NCBI GenBank assembly: GCA_029260735.1
Contig: JAJDCR010000010.1
Span: 1-46,374, forward strand
DNA from: Planctomycetota bacterium
Lineage (GTDB): Bacteria > Planctomycetota > Uabimicrobiia > Uabimicrobiales > Uabimicrobiaceae
Direction of reading: 5' to 3'
DNA length: 46,374 bases
Positions 1-11,300 of the stretch are shown here, one piece after another (position 1 is the first letter of the stretch; each line of letters begins with the position of its first letter). The notes beneath the pieces are model-generated. The model did no database searches. It was not told the origin of the DNA and saw only the letters and a list, made by a program, of their open reading frames with translations. The translations under genes were made by a program, and so were the position numbers.

Positions 1-3000
1 CCCGTTTTGGTCCGAGCGATGCGCAGAGCAGACATCACCGCTTCCGTTCCTGAGTTGCAAAAAGTAACCCGCTCAACTCCGGTTAGCTCGGCAATCCCTG
101 CGGCGACTTCGCCAGCTTGATAAGATTGGGGGCCAATCTGAGCCCCTTCTTTTAACTGTCGGGCAAAAGCTTCTTGGAGAAAAGGCACGTCGTGGCCAAA
201 AAGATGGACGCCAAAGCCCATAGAAACATCAACATACTCATTGTCGTCGAGATCCCAAATGCGCCCTTTTTGTGATCTCTTTCCGACAATAGGATAGATA
301 ATTTCTTTCTTGTGGCTAGCAAAACCCCCATGGGCTCGTTTATCGGCAAGAACTTGGCGATACTTTTGGGTATGTTCTTTGGAGCGGCCCGTGCGAGAGA
401 CGTAGCGTTGGATAAATTGCTCGATGAATCTTTCTTGCACTGGGCTAAAATTTGCGGAAGAGGAAGTCTTGGCCGTGTTTTTTTCAGGAATCTTAGAAAT
501 TACTTTTGGCTCTTCTTTTTTGAGAGAAGAAGAGATTTTCTGTAAATCCTGGCGACGCTCTTCAATATGATCAGTGAGAGCAACATTACCTTTTCCCTGG
601 AGAATTTGTAACTGTTGTGCCATTAAATCAAGTTGCCGTGCAATGATTCCCTCGGCTCCTTCGTGGGAGAAAGAAGCGTCACTTAGCGCGATGTCTTGAA
701 AGACATTCTCCTGGGTTTTTGGTATTTTCGCAAAAACATAGTCTACGAGATCTTCTAGGTTATTGATATCATCCATAAGTTGCTGAAAGGAAAGGTTTAT
801 CGAAAAATCTTCTTCGATTATCTGGGCCGCTTGGATTAACAGAAGAGAGTCTCCTCCTAAGTCTAAAAAAGAAACTTGGGGATCTACTTCACTCGCTTCC
901 ACTCCCATTAGTTGACTGATTGTACTAAGGAGTTGATTTTTTACCTTTTCTCGTTGGTCAGAAAGCGATGAAGAGGTTACTTCTAGAGATACTGTTTTCT
1001 TTGCTTCAAAAGAAGTAGAGTCGGAGAGAAACTCAAAAAAAGGAGGTATATTTTCTTTGGGAAAGCGGCGGAAAAATCTTTTCCAATCCAGGTAGAAAAA
1101 AAGAAGTCGACTTTGTTTGCTTGCCAAGGCCTGATCTAAAGCTCGTATTCCTTGCTCGGGGGATATATCTTTAAATCCTAAGATCTGAGAGAGTCTCTGA
1201 GATTTTTCATCGCGGGTAGTTGCTGCCATCCCTACCTCTGTAAAGGAACCCCAATTTACATTTAAAGTCGGAAGACCTAAACTCTGTCGATAGAAAGAGA
1301 AGCTGTCTTGGAAAGAGTTAGCGGCAGCATAGCTAGAACGTCCTTCTAGAGGATAAAGAGAGAACATGGAGGAGAAAACGACAAAGAAGTCGATGTCTCT
1401 GTCCAAAGTCAGCTCATGAAGATTCCAAGTCCCTTTGAGTTTAGCTTCTAGAGGAATAGAAAATTCTGCCCAAGTTTGGTCCAAGCAGACTTTTTCAGAT
1501 CCGGTTTGCCCTGCTGTATGAATAATTCCTCCGATGGGAGCTTGATTTTTTTGGATTTGCAACCATGTTTCTGACAAATCTTTCTTCTCGGCTAAGTTGA
1601 CTTGATAGCAGTGAGCAAGACCTTCTTTATCTTTAGATTCCCAAAGTTCTCTTTCGGAAGTTTCTGGAGAGCGGTAATCCAAGAGAGCCAAATGCTTGGC
1701 CCCACGTTCTTGCATCCAAGGAATAAATTTGCGCGCTAACCCGCCTAAGGCCCCTGTCACTATATATGTTTTATCTGGAGAAAAAGAAAAGATCGAAGAA
1801 GGAGTCGAGAAAGAGGATTTTTGCATACGCAAGATGTACTCACGAGAATTTCGCAACGCAATTTGATTTTCAGGAGATACTTGGAGCATTCTTTTCTCTA
1901 AAAATGCAGCACTTCCTGGTAGATCTTTTGCATCAATATCGGCGAGACAAATTGTTAAATAAACTTGTTCTTGAGGTAAAGCTCTACCTAGTCCCCACAA
2001 AGATGCTCCCAAAATATGAGAAGAACGCTCTGTCGCTTCTACTTTTTGAGTCCCTCGGGTGACCAAACTGAGGAAAGATTTTTCTTCTCGAGAACTTAAA
2101 AGAGAGTTTAAATGGAGAACTCCTTGAAGAAGCTCTTTTTCTTGTTTTTCTAATTCATCAGCACTTAGAAAATTCCCTGCTGGGCTGTCTAAACTCCACA
2201 AATGGAGAAAGTTTTTGTAGCCTTGAGGAAAGATCTGCTCTTTTCCTAAACGCTGCCAATCTTTTTTATGGCAGGGGTTTAAGATAATAGTGTTTTCCTG
2301 GCTTGAGTAATTTTCTCCTTTTTTGACAACAAGAGTCGATATTCCCTTAGCGCGCCATTTTTGTGCAATCGCGGGCCCTGCTTCTTGGTCAGAGAAAATA
2401 ACCCATCCTCCTTTTCTATCGTTTAGAGAAGAGGGGTTTTCTTCTTTCCAAGAAAGCTCATAAAAAAGTTCTTCGATAGATTTTTTGTCTGACTTTTCGT
2501 CTGATTTTTTGCCTAATTTTTCGCCTATAAATGACGTTTTCTTTTGGGGAATATCGCCTAGCCAATATGATTTGCGAGAGAAAGAGTAAGTAGGTAAAGG
2601 AACAAAATGTCGTTGAGATATTTGATCCACTTGAGCCCAAGCAATGGGAAAGCCTTCTAAATAAAAGGTTGCTAGGCTTTGCAATATTTCCTTTTGATCA
2701 TTTTTTTTTCGGCGTAAAGAAGAAAGCCACAAGGCCGAGTTGCCTAAACAGGCGAGTTGTCCCATGCCCAGGAGAATAGGGTGTGGTCCTACTTCTAAGA
2801 AAATCTGTTGATCTAAATTAGGGATCGAGGCGAGGGCTGGAAAAAACTGCACCGCCTCGCGGAGATGTTTTGTCCAGTACTGAGATGTATTGAGTAAACC
2901 TGGAGAAGCCATTTTTCCAGTTAAGTTCGAGAGCAGGGGAATTTTGGCTTCCTGATAAGTAATCTTCTCGGCTGCTTGGGTAAACTGATCTAGAATAGGT

Positions 3001-5303
3001 TCCATCAAAGGAGAATGAAAAGCATGAGAAACTTGTAGGTACTGAACCTTGATCCCTTTTTCTTGGAGTTTTTCCGCGACTTGTTCTACTCGATTAGTTT
3101 GCCCAGAAATGACAATCTGCTGAGGTCCATTTACTGCGGCAATAGAAATTTCGGCCGAGTAAGGCTCGATTACTTTTTCGATTTCGCCAAGAGAGGTAGC
3201 ACAAGCGGCCATTTTCCCTTCGCGAGGTAGACTTTGCATGAGTTTTCCTCTCTGAGCGATGAGTTTTAGCCCATCTTCCACAGAAAAAACTCCGGCCACA
3301 CAAGCGGCCACATACTCTCCGATACTATGTCCCATAACTAGGTTAGGCCGTATTCCCCACGATTGCCAAAGCTGAGCGATAGCGTATTCTAAGGCAAAAA
3401 GAGCGGGCTGAGTATAGGCCGTTTCGTGAACAAGGGATTGTTTTTCCGGGTCTTCTCCATAAAGAACTTCCAAAAGAGGAACCTCTAGATAAGCGCAGAG
3501 AATCTCTGCACTCTTTTCCATCGATTCGCGGAAGACCTTTTCTTTTTCCCAGAGCTCTCGCCCCATTTGAGGGTACTGTGACCCTTGGCCTGTAAAAAGA
3601 AAAGTAACTTTTCGTTTTGGGAGAGAAGAAGATTTGTTTTCTCGGTAAAAAATGTTTTTTTTCTTCTCTCCTTGGGCAAAGGCTTCTAAGCTACTAGCCA
3701 TTTCTTCATGACTAGAAGCAACTACCGCTAAACGATGAGAAAAAAGGCTTCTACTTAAATGAGAAGAAAAGCAAATATCGGCGAGAGAAGCATTTGCGTT
3801 TTGAATTTTTTTTGCCCAAGTTTGACTGGAAGCGAGCAAGCTCTCTTCTTTTTTCGCCGACAAGGTCAGAATATAGGTTTTTTCTTCGGAAGAAACAGGA
3901 CTTTCCTGAGCGGGAGCTTCTTCGACGAGAATGTGGCCATTGGTTCCACTGAAACCAAAAGAACTCACTGCTCCTAGTCGGTTTTTCTGAGGAGCTTTCC
4001 AGTCGACTAAACTGGTTGGAATTTCAATTGCCATTTCTGACCAAGGAAGATGAGGTGTCTTTTCTTTTAGATGAAGATGGGCCGGGATTTTTTTATAATA
4101 CAAAGAAAGGACTAGCTTGATAAAACCGGCAATACCAGCAGCGGCTTCCAAATGGCCAATATTAGTTTTGGCCGAGCCGATAAGCAAAGGATTATCAGCC
4201 GAGCGTCCTTTGCCCAAAGTTTCCCATAAGGCTCTTACCTCAATAGGATCACCTAGCGAAGTTCCGGTGCCGTGGCATTCGACATAATCGACATTGTGGG
4301 CCTCTAGTTTCCCTTGGGCCAAAGCCTGACGAATGACTTTTTGTTGGGCGGTGCCGTTGGGAACTGTCAGCCCGCTACTAGGGCCATCATGATTAATAGC
4401 ACTACCTCGGATAACACCATAAATATGATCTTTATTACTCAAAGCATCAGAAAGACGTTTTAAGACAACTACTCCGCAGCCTTCCGAACGAACGTAGCCA
4501 TTGGCGGAAGCATCGAAGGTTTTACAACGTCCGTCTGGTGACATCATACGGGCTTTGGAAAAATAGATATTCCCGTCTGGATGCAAAATAGCATTGACAC
4601 CCCCGGCCAAAGCTAAATTACACTCTTGGAGCCGAAGACTTTGGCAGGCTAGGTGAATGGTCACTAAAGAAGAGGAGCAAGCGGTATCTACCGAAAAATT
4701 GGGCCCTTGTAGTCCTAAAAGATAAGAAATACGACCACTAACGACACTATGGGCGTTACTTGTTCCGGCGTACAAAGCAAGAGGGCTCGTCATGTCATAG
4801 CCTTCGAGGCGAGAGTAGTCATCCGTACTCACTCCCATAAATACTCCGGTAGGGCTTTCTTTTAAAGACGAAGGGTCTTGCCCGGCATTCTCCAAAGCTT
4901 CCCAGCACACTTCTAGAAGCATTCTTTGTTGAGGGTCCAATGTTTTTGCTTCGTTGGGAGTGATTCCAAAAAAAGAGGCATCAAATTGGTCGATATTCTC
5001 TAAAAACCCTCCGTGTCGGGTGTACATTTTTCCCGGAGCATTGGGATTAGGATCATAGTACTCCTCGATATTCCAACGGCTAGGGGGGACTTCGGTTATA
5101 GCATCTTCCCCTCTTTGTAAAAGTTGCCAAAACTGTTCGGGAGTATGCACCTTGCCCGGAAAACGGCAGGCCAAAGAAACTACGGCAATAGGTTCGTACT
5201 TGGCTTTATCATAAGCATCTAGCTTTGCCCGCATTTTTTTGATTTCCATGAGAGCATTTTTTAAAACAGCCTTATAGTCATTTGAGCTACTAGCTTGACT
5301 CAT
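1..5303 (-). CDS. PKS module fused to PLP aminotransferase (E): KS-AT-KR-ACP-AMT, 3' end outside window
   Basis: Extends a polyketide chain by one malonyl unit, then probably converts the beta-keto group to a beta-amine. 1767 codons are visible and the frame is open to the edge. KS is at about 37-455 (VDTACSS with Cys209, HGTGTS His344, NIGHLE His384). AT is at about 565-860 (GHSIGE Ser660, HAFHS near 760), the malonyl signature. KR is at about 1175-1360, with catalytic Lys1288, Tyr1325 and Asn1329 kept. However, the last Gly of the cofactor loop is Ala1190 (TGALGGLA) and the acidic residue after beta-3 is Asn1236 (YQVN). The carrier site is LGGDSL, Ser1486, which is PCP-like. A class III aminotransferase start follows from about 1625 (YPIVGKRSQ, MGFGVHLFGH, FCNSGTEA); its PLP lysine lies outside. 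There is no DH or ER. The ATG overlaps the stop of D (ATGA), with AAAGGAGA upstream. The nearest architectures known to me are MycA/ItuA and McyE; NRPS domains may follow. Confidence 0.93.
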   Translation of the reverse strand, partial: MSQASSSNDYKAVLKNALMEIKKMRAKLDAYDKAKYEPIAVVSLACRFPGKVHTPEQFWQLLQRGEDAITEVPPSRWNIEEYYDPNPNAPGKMYTRHGGFLENIDQFDASFFGITPNEAKTLDPQQRMLLEVCWEALENAGQDPSSLKESPTGVFMGVSTDDYSRLEGYDMTSPLALYAGTSNAHSVVSGRISYLLGLQGPNFSVDTACSSSLVTIHLACQSLRLQECNLALAGGVNAILHPDGNIYFSKARMMSPDGRCKTFDASANGYVRSEGCGVVVLKRLSDALSNKDHIYGVIRGSAINHDGPSSGLTVPNGTAQQKVIRQALAQGKLEAHNVDYVECHGTGTSLGDPIEVRALWETLGKGRSADNPLLIGSAKTNIGHLEAAAGIAGFIKLVLSLYYKKIPAHLHLKEKTPHLPWSEMAIEIPTSLVDWKAPQKNRLGAVSSFGFSGTNGHILVEEAPAQESPVSSEEKTYILTLSAKKEESLLASSQTWAKKIQNANASLADICFSSHLSRSLFSHRLAVVASSHEEMASSLEAFAQGEKKKNIFYRENKSSSLPKRKVTFLFTGQGSQYPQMGRELWEKEKVFRESMEKSAEILCAYLEVPLLEVLYGEDPEKQSLVHETAYTQPALFALEYAIAQLWQSWGIRPNLVMGHSIGEYVAACVAGVFSVEDGLKLIAQRGKLMQSLPREGKMAACATSLGEIEKVIEPYSAEISIAAVNGPQQIVISGQTNRVEQVAEKLQEKGIKVQYLQVSHAFHSPLMEPILDQFTQAAEKITYQEAKIPLLSNLTGKMASPGLLNTSQYWTKHLREAVQFFPALASIPNLDQQIFLEVGPHPILLGMGQLACLGNSALWLSSLRRKKNDQKEILQSLATFYLEGFPIAWAQVDQISQRHFVPLPTYSFSRKSYWLGDIPQKKTSFIGEKLGKKSDEKSDKKSIEELFYELSWKEENPSSLNDRKGGWVIFSDQEAGPAIAQKWRAKGISTLVVKKGENYSSQENTIILNPCHKKDWQRLGKEQIFPQGYKNFLHLWSLDSPAGNFLSADELEKQEKELLQGVLHLNSLLSSREEKSFLSLVTRGTQKVEATERSSHILGASLWGLGRALPQEQVYLTICLADIDAKDLPGSAAFLEKRMLQVSPENQIALRNSREYILRMQKSSFSTPSSIFSFSPDKTYIVTGALGGLARKFIPWMQERGAKHLALLDYRSPETSERELWESKDKEGLAHCYQVNLAEKKDLSETWLQIQKNQAPIGGIIHTAGQTGSEKVCLDQTWAEFSIPLEAKLKGTWNLHELTLDRDIDFFVVFSSMFSLYPLEGRSSYAAANSFQDSFSFYRQSLGLPTLNVNWGSFTEVGMAATTRDEKSQRLSQILGFKDISPEQGIRALDQALASKQSRLLFFYLDWKRFFRRFPKENIPPFFEFLSDSTSFEAKKTVSLEVTSSSLSDQREKVKNQLLSTISQLMGVEASEVDPQVSFLDLGGDSLLLIQAAQIIEEDFSINLSFQQLMDDINNLEDLVDYVFAKIPKTQENVFQDIALSDASFSHEGAEGIIARQLDLMAQQLQILQGKGNVALTDHIEERRQDLQKISSSLKKEEPKVISKIPEKNTAKTSSSANFSPVQERFIEQFIQRYVSRTGRSKEHTQKYRQVLADKRAHGGFASHKKEIIYPIVGKRSQKGRIWDLDDNEYVDVSMGFGVHLFGHDVPFLQEAFARQLKEGAQIGPQSYQAGEVAAGIAELTGVERVTFCNSGTEAVMSALRIARTKT

Positions 5304-8300
5304 TGCAAGTCGTCTCCTTTCTGGAGTTCATCATTGAGCATGCCTAAAAGTTCTTCCGCGGAAAGATCTTCTAGTTCGTCTTCTAGCTTATTCTCTAGTT
5401 TATCCCCTAGTTTATTCTCATTGGTGATAGATTCACTCGAGTTTATTGCAGAAGAAGAGTTCTCTTCTACTTCTCCTAAGTCAAAAATTTCTTCGAGTAA
5501 ATAAAGCGAAAGAGTATGAATATTCGGGTAATCAAAAATTAGCGAAGTCGGCAAAACTTGTCCCGTCATCATTTGAATGGTATTGCGTAACTCCAAAGCG
5601 GTCAAGGAATCCATTCCTAAATCAAAAAATCCCTTCCAAGGGTCGGTCTCTTCTTCTAAATCTAGCCCCAGAATTTGCTGGATTTGTTTTTGCAAATGCT
5701 GAACCATTAAGAGGTGTCGCTCAGAGCTAGGAGCTTGAGATAGTTCTTCGTGCAAAAGCGCAAAACTAGAAGAGAATGAGTCAGAGCCAGCCAAAACTTT
5801 TTGCCAAAAGAAAGGAACTTCTCCTGGAAATAACGCTTGCCATTTTTCTTTCTGAAAAGGTAAAACTCCCCACTGAGATTTATCTTCTTTTAGCATGTAC
5901 TCCAAAGCCTTCAGTCCCTCTGAAGGGGCAATGCCTTCAAAGTTTTGGAAACTGCGCTCGGTTGAGGAAGAATCTACTGCCATTCCGACTTCTGCCCAAG
6001 GTCCCCAGTTGATACTAATGGTCTTGAGGCCTTGGTTTTGTCGATAAGAAGCCAAAGAATCCATAAAAGCATTGGCCGCTGCATAGTTACTTTGCCCAGG
6101 AGAACCTACCATAGATGCGGCCGAAGAAAAAAGAACCATGAACTCCAATTCTTCTTGTAAAAAATTGTCCTGAGAAAAGGCCTCGTGTAAATTCCATGTT
6201 CCTTTTATTTTGGGAGCCATTACTTCCACATACTTCTCCCAGGATTGTTGGGCAATAACTCCATCGGCGAGAACTCCAGCCGCGTGGATAATTCCTCCCA
6301 CCACAGGGAGAGAGGAAAGATCTTGGCAAAGTGTTTCTACTCCTGATTTTTTACTAATATCTGCGCTTAAAATATGAATTTTTGACTTATTTTTAAACTT
6401 ATTTTCAAGAAACCTGTCGGGTAACTTAGCCTCTGGATTACGGGAAACTAAAACAATATGAGAAGCTCCTTTTTCGAGAAGCCAGGCCGCTACTTCTTGT
6501 CCTAGCGCTCCCATTCCTCCTGTTATAATATAGGTTTTATCAGAAGAAAGAACGAAGCTTTTTTCCTCTTCGTCTTGGTGAGTGATAACTACTTTACCTA
6601 TGTGTTTTGCTCCCGCCATATAGCGAAAGGCAGAAATTGTTTTTTCTAGAGAAAACTCTTGGCGAGGCAAGGGCTTTATTTTTCCTTGGGAGAAAAGCTC
6701 ATGCAGTTGAGCAAAAAGATTTTGAACTAAGCTTCCTTGCTTTTGGCAAATTTCCGCTAAGTCATAAGCATTATAAGAAACCGGTTTAATTTGCCGGGCT
6801 TCCTCTGGGGTATAGATTTGGGCTTTTCCAATTTCTAAAAACACTCCTTCTTCTCGCAAGACTTCGAAGCTTTTCGCCAGAAAATCTCCTGCGAGCGAAT
6901 TAAGGACAATATCGACCCCTTTCCCTTCTGTTTTTTCGAGAATTTCACGAGCAAAGTCGAGCTGTCTGGAATCCATAACATGCTCCACTCCTAAAGATTT
7001 TAGAAAATCTCGTTTGGCGGGGCTTCCGGCAGTGGCAAAAATCTCCGCCCCTGCATATTGAGCGAGTTGAACAGCAGCTAATCCTACTCCTCCTGCGGCA
7101 GCATGGATAAGAATTTTGTCTCCCGGTTGAACTTTGGTTAGATGAAAAAAACCGTAGTACACCGTGAGAAAAGTTATCGGAATGGTTGCCGCTTGGGCAA
7201 AATTCATTTGAGAAGGCTTCCTGATAGCAAGATTAGCCGAAGTGTTAACGTACTTTTGGAAGCTTCCTCCCGCGATGGCCATGACCTCGTCTCCGACCTG
7301 GAAGTTTGTCACTTCGCTTCCTACCACTCGAACTTTTCCAGCACATTCTCCCCCCAGAGGCCCTGGTTCTCCTGGGTACATCCCGAGCACATTGAGAACA
7401 TCTCGAAAATTTAACCCTGTGGCTTGGACCTCAATTTGTACTTCATCAGGAGCAGGTGGAGTACAATCGGCAGGAACATAGGTTATGTTCTCTAATATAC
7501 CACGCTTAGAAACGATCAATTGATAGGGAGTTTTCCGATCAATAACCTTTGCTTTTTCCACAGGTAGCAGTTGTCCCCAATACTGTTTTCCTTTTCGCCA
7601 GGCAAGATCGGTATGGAGAATCTTTCCTGATGTTTCTAAGATTGTATCAAGGGCACGGGCCAGATTTTCTTCAGGATCTAAATCTATATTGCGAGATAAA
7701 AACTCAGGATGTTCCCAGCGCAAAGAACGCAGGCAACCCCAGAGCGAGGAAAATGTCGGATTTACAGAGTTCCCCGTAACTTCTTGGGTTCCTTGAGTGA
7801 GAACAGTGAGCTCACTTTGGCTGAGTAACTTTTCTTGCTCCAGGGACTGCACTAGACGCAAAACAACTCCGCTAGCAAGAGAGTTTTCTTGGTCTAAAAG
7901 AAAATCAAAGCTTATTGATCTTGCCAAAAGAAAAAAGTGCCCGGAAGAACTCTCCCAAAACCTTGCTAGCTCTTCTAAAAGCCACTTATAGTCACTGGGC
8001 TCTTTGGAGTTTATTTCTAATTGATTTCTTGCATGAATTTTTCGTTGTGAACCCAGAAGAACAAAGGCCCATTTTTCTTCTGAGTCCTCTCGCTTTAGAA
8101 GATCTTTGGCATCTTCCCAAGCTCCCAATAAAAAGGCTCCGTTTCCTTTAAATTTCTCTGGGGAGGTCTTTTCTTTTTCTATCTCTTGCCATTGAATTTC
8201 ATGAAGCCAGTGAGCAAAATTCTCTTTTTTTGGCTGGAAAGCCTCGGGAGCAACTTTTTTCACCTCTAAGCCTTCAATTTCTCCAATAACTTTACCTTGC

Positions 8301-11300
8301 TCGGAAAAGAGAATAAAATCTCCCTGATATTTCTCTTCTTGTAACCCTCCCTGCTCTAAAGAGGGAGATAGGGCAAAATAACTCCAGACAGTGGTATCTT
8401 GAGAAGCGTTTAGATAAAACTTCTTCAGGCCAACGGGAATATAAATAGAGCTGTCTTCCCCTTTTGCTATAGCGACAGCAGAAACTTGAAAACAAGCATC
8501 CAAAAGCGCGGGATGAAGCAAATGAGAATTCTTTTTGTTCAAATTACTCAGAGAAGAGGGTAAACGAACTCGACCGAGAGCTTTGCCTTTTCCTGAAAAG
8601 AGTTTGTCTATACCTTGAAAAGAGGTGCCATAATTCAAACCAATTTCTTTTAAGTCTTTGTAAAACGAAGCGACTTCCCATTCTTGAGGACAATCTTTTT
8701 TGATTTCATCTAGTTTGACTTCACTTGATTTAACTTCACTTAAAGATATCGGATTTGTCTCTGATGAGACAGATGAGACCGAGGATATTTTTCCGCTAAC
8801 ATGGTGGTGCCAAATTCCCTTTTCTTTTTCTTCTTTGCTGGCGCTAAATATTTGAAAACGAGAAATTGTCTTACCTTTTTTCTCTAGAATGGTCTGGAAA
8901 ATTTTCGGAGTGTCTTCGGTCAGAAAAAGAGGCTCGTAAATAGCTACGTCTTCTAAGGAAGTTTCGGGAGTAATTTTTTGACTCGCTCGTAAAGCGGTCT
9001 CCAAAAACAAAGTAGCTGGTACAATTATGTGGCCATGAACTTGATGTTCTGCTAAGTAAGCAAATTTACTTAAGCTCATTTCCCCGACAAAAACGTGGTC
9101 AGTAAGAGCAGGAGAAGAAAGGGTTTCTTCTAAAAAAGGTTCTGCTCTTGTCTTTTCACTTTTATGTCCTTGGCTATGCCGAAAGAAGTTGGGTTTTCCT
9201 TCCAGCCAATATCGTTTTCGATCAAAAGAATAAGTAGGCAAATCTTCCACTCGCAAACTCTTTTGGCTATCTATTTTTTGATATATTTTTTGCCAGAGGA
9301 CTTTTGCTCCTAGAGTATAGAGCTGAGCCAATGAAGTTAAAAGGGTTTCCCGAGAAGGTTTTTCTCGATGTAAACTCCCCAGAACAACAGCTATTTTGTT
9401 CTCTTCGGTGGTGCATTCCTGGAGAGAGGTTTGGAGCACAGGATGAGGACCCACCTCCAAGAAAACATTGACCCCGTCTTCTTGCATTGCCCTAACGGCA
9501 GGGGCAAAACAAACGGTTTGCCGTATGTTTTTTCCCCAATAACTAGCATTGAAAATGGTTCCTGGTTCAGACTTAGATGTCACCGAGGAGTAAATAGGAA
9601 TAACGGCTTCTTCAGGATGAAGTGTACTTAATATATCCTCTAAAGCTTGGGCAAAGGGATGCATTTGCGGGCAATGAAAGGCATAGTCTACGTCTAAAAG
9701 CCGGGTAAATACTTTTTCTTCTTGCCCCTTGGTGATTATACTTTCTACCGCAGCCACTTCTCCTGCGATGACAACTGAGCGTGGCCCATTGATTGCGGCT
9801 AAGGCCAAGCTATCAGGGAATGGAGCAATCCAGCTTTTGGCTTGCTCCGGGGAAATTCCTAAAGCCACCATCTTTCCTTTTCCGGTGGCTTCTTGCATTT
9901 GTTTTCCTCGGTGGTAGATAATTTTGATGGCTTCTTCTAGTGTATAAACGCCTGCATAATAGGCGGCGGTAATTTCTCCAACACTATGTCCGACAACAGT
10001 CTGTGCTTCGATTCCCCAAGATTTCCATAGCTCGGTTAGGGCAACCTGAAGAGCAAAAATAGCAGGTTGAGCAATTTCTGTTTCCTGAAGACGCGACTGA
10101 GCAGTGTCTTTTTCGAGTTCTTGGCAAAGAGACCAAGGAACATGTTTCTGCAGTAATTGATCACATTGCTCTAATGTTTTGCGAAAAACAGGCTCTTTTT
10201 CGGAAAGCTCTTTTCCCATTTGCACCCACTGAGAACCTTGTCCGGAAAAAACGAAAGCAAGTTTTAGATAACCTGGAAAACCGGAGGGCTTTTTCCATAA
10301 AGAAGAAGAGTGTCCGGCAGAAGAGTGTCCGGCAGAAGAGTGTCCAGAAGCTAATGCCTCTTGTACTTCCGCTTGGCTACCCAAACAAGCTAAGCGATGG
10401 TCATGGTGCCATCTCTCTTGGCTGACTTGGCAGCAAATTTGTCGCCAAGAATTTTCTTTTTTCTGGGCTAAGTTCTGGGCCAAGTAATCGGCGTAGTTCT
10501 TCGCTAATGCCCGAAGAGAGTTTTCGCTTTGGGCCGAAAGAACGAGAAGTTGCTTTTCTTTGATTATAGTGGATTCTTGCGAGAGAGTTTCTTCGCGGGA
10601 AGGAGGCAAAGGGGCTTCTTCTAAAATGATGTGAGCGTTGGTTCCGGCAAAACCAAAAGAACTTACTCCTGCTAAGCGAGCTTTATCACCTCGAGGCCAA
10701 GCTCGATTTTGCGAAACGACCTCTAAGGGGATACTGTCCCAAGGAATATAGGGGTTAGGATTTTTAAAATGCAAATGAGCGGGTATTTCTTCCTTTTGGA
10801 GCGACAAAATAACTTTGATGATCCCCGCAATTCCTGCGGCCGATTCGAGATGTCCAATATTAGTTTTAACGGACCCCAAATAGAGCTTGTCTTCGCGGTT
10901 TTTTCCCAAAACTTTGGCTAAAGCTTGGACCTCAATAGGATCTCCGAGTGATGTTCCTGTGCCATGAGCTTCGACATAGCTAATTTCTTGTGGTTCAATT
11001 TCAGCTTGGTCTAAAGCCTTCGCAATGACCGCTTCTTGAGAAGGACCATTGGGAGCAGTAAAGCCCCCACTTCGTCCGTCTTGGTTTACAGCAGACCCGC
11101 GAATAACCGCATGAATTTGATCTCCAGAAGCTTTTGCATCGGAAAGTCTCTTTAAAAGGATCGCTCCGCACCCTTCTCCTCTGACATAACCATCCGCGGC
11201 AGCATCAAAAGTTTTACAACGCCCATCGGGTGCCATCATCCGAGCCTTAGAGAAGTTAATTGTCGGAATGGGAGAGAGCATTAAGTTTACTCCTCCGGCA

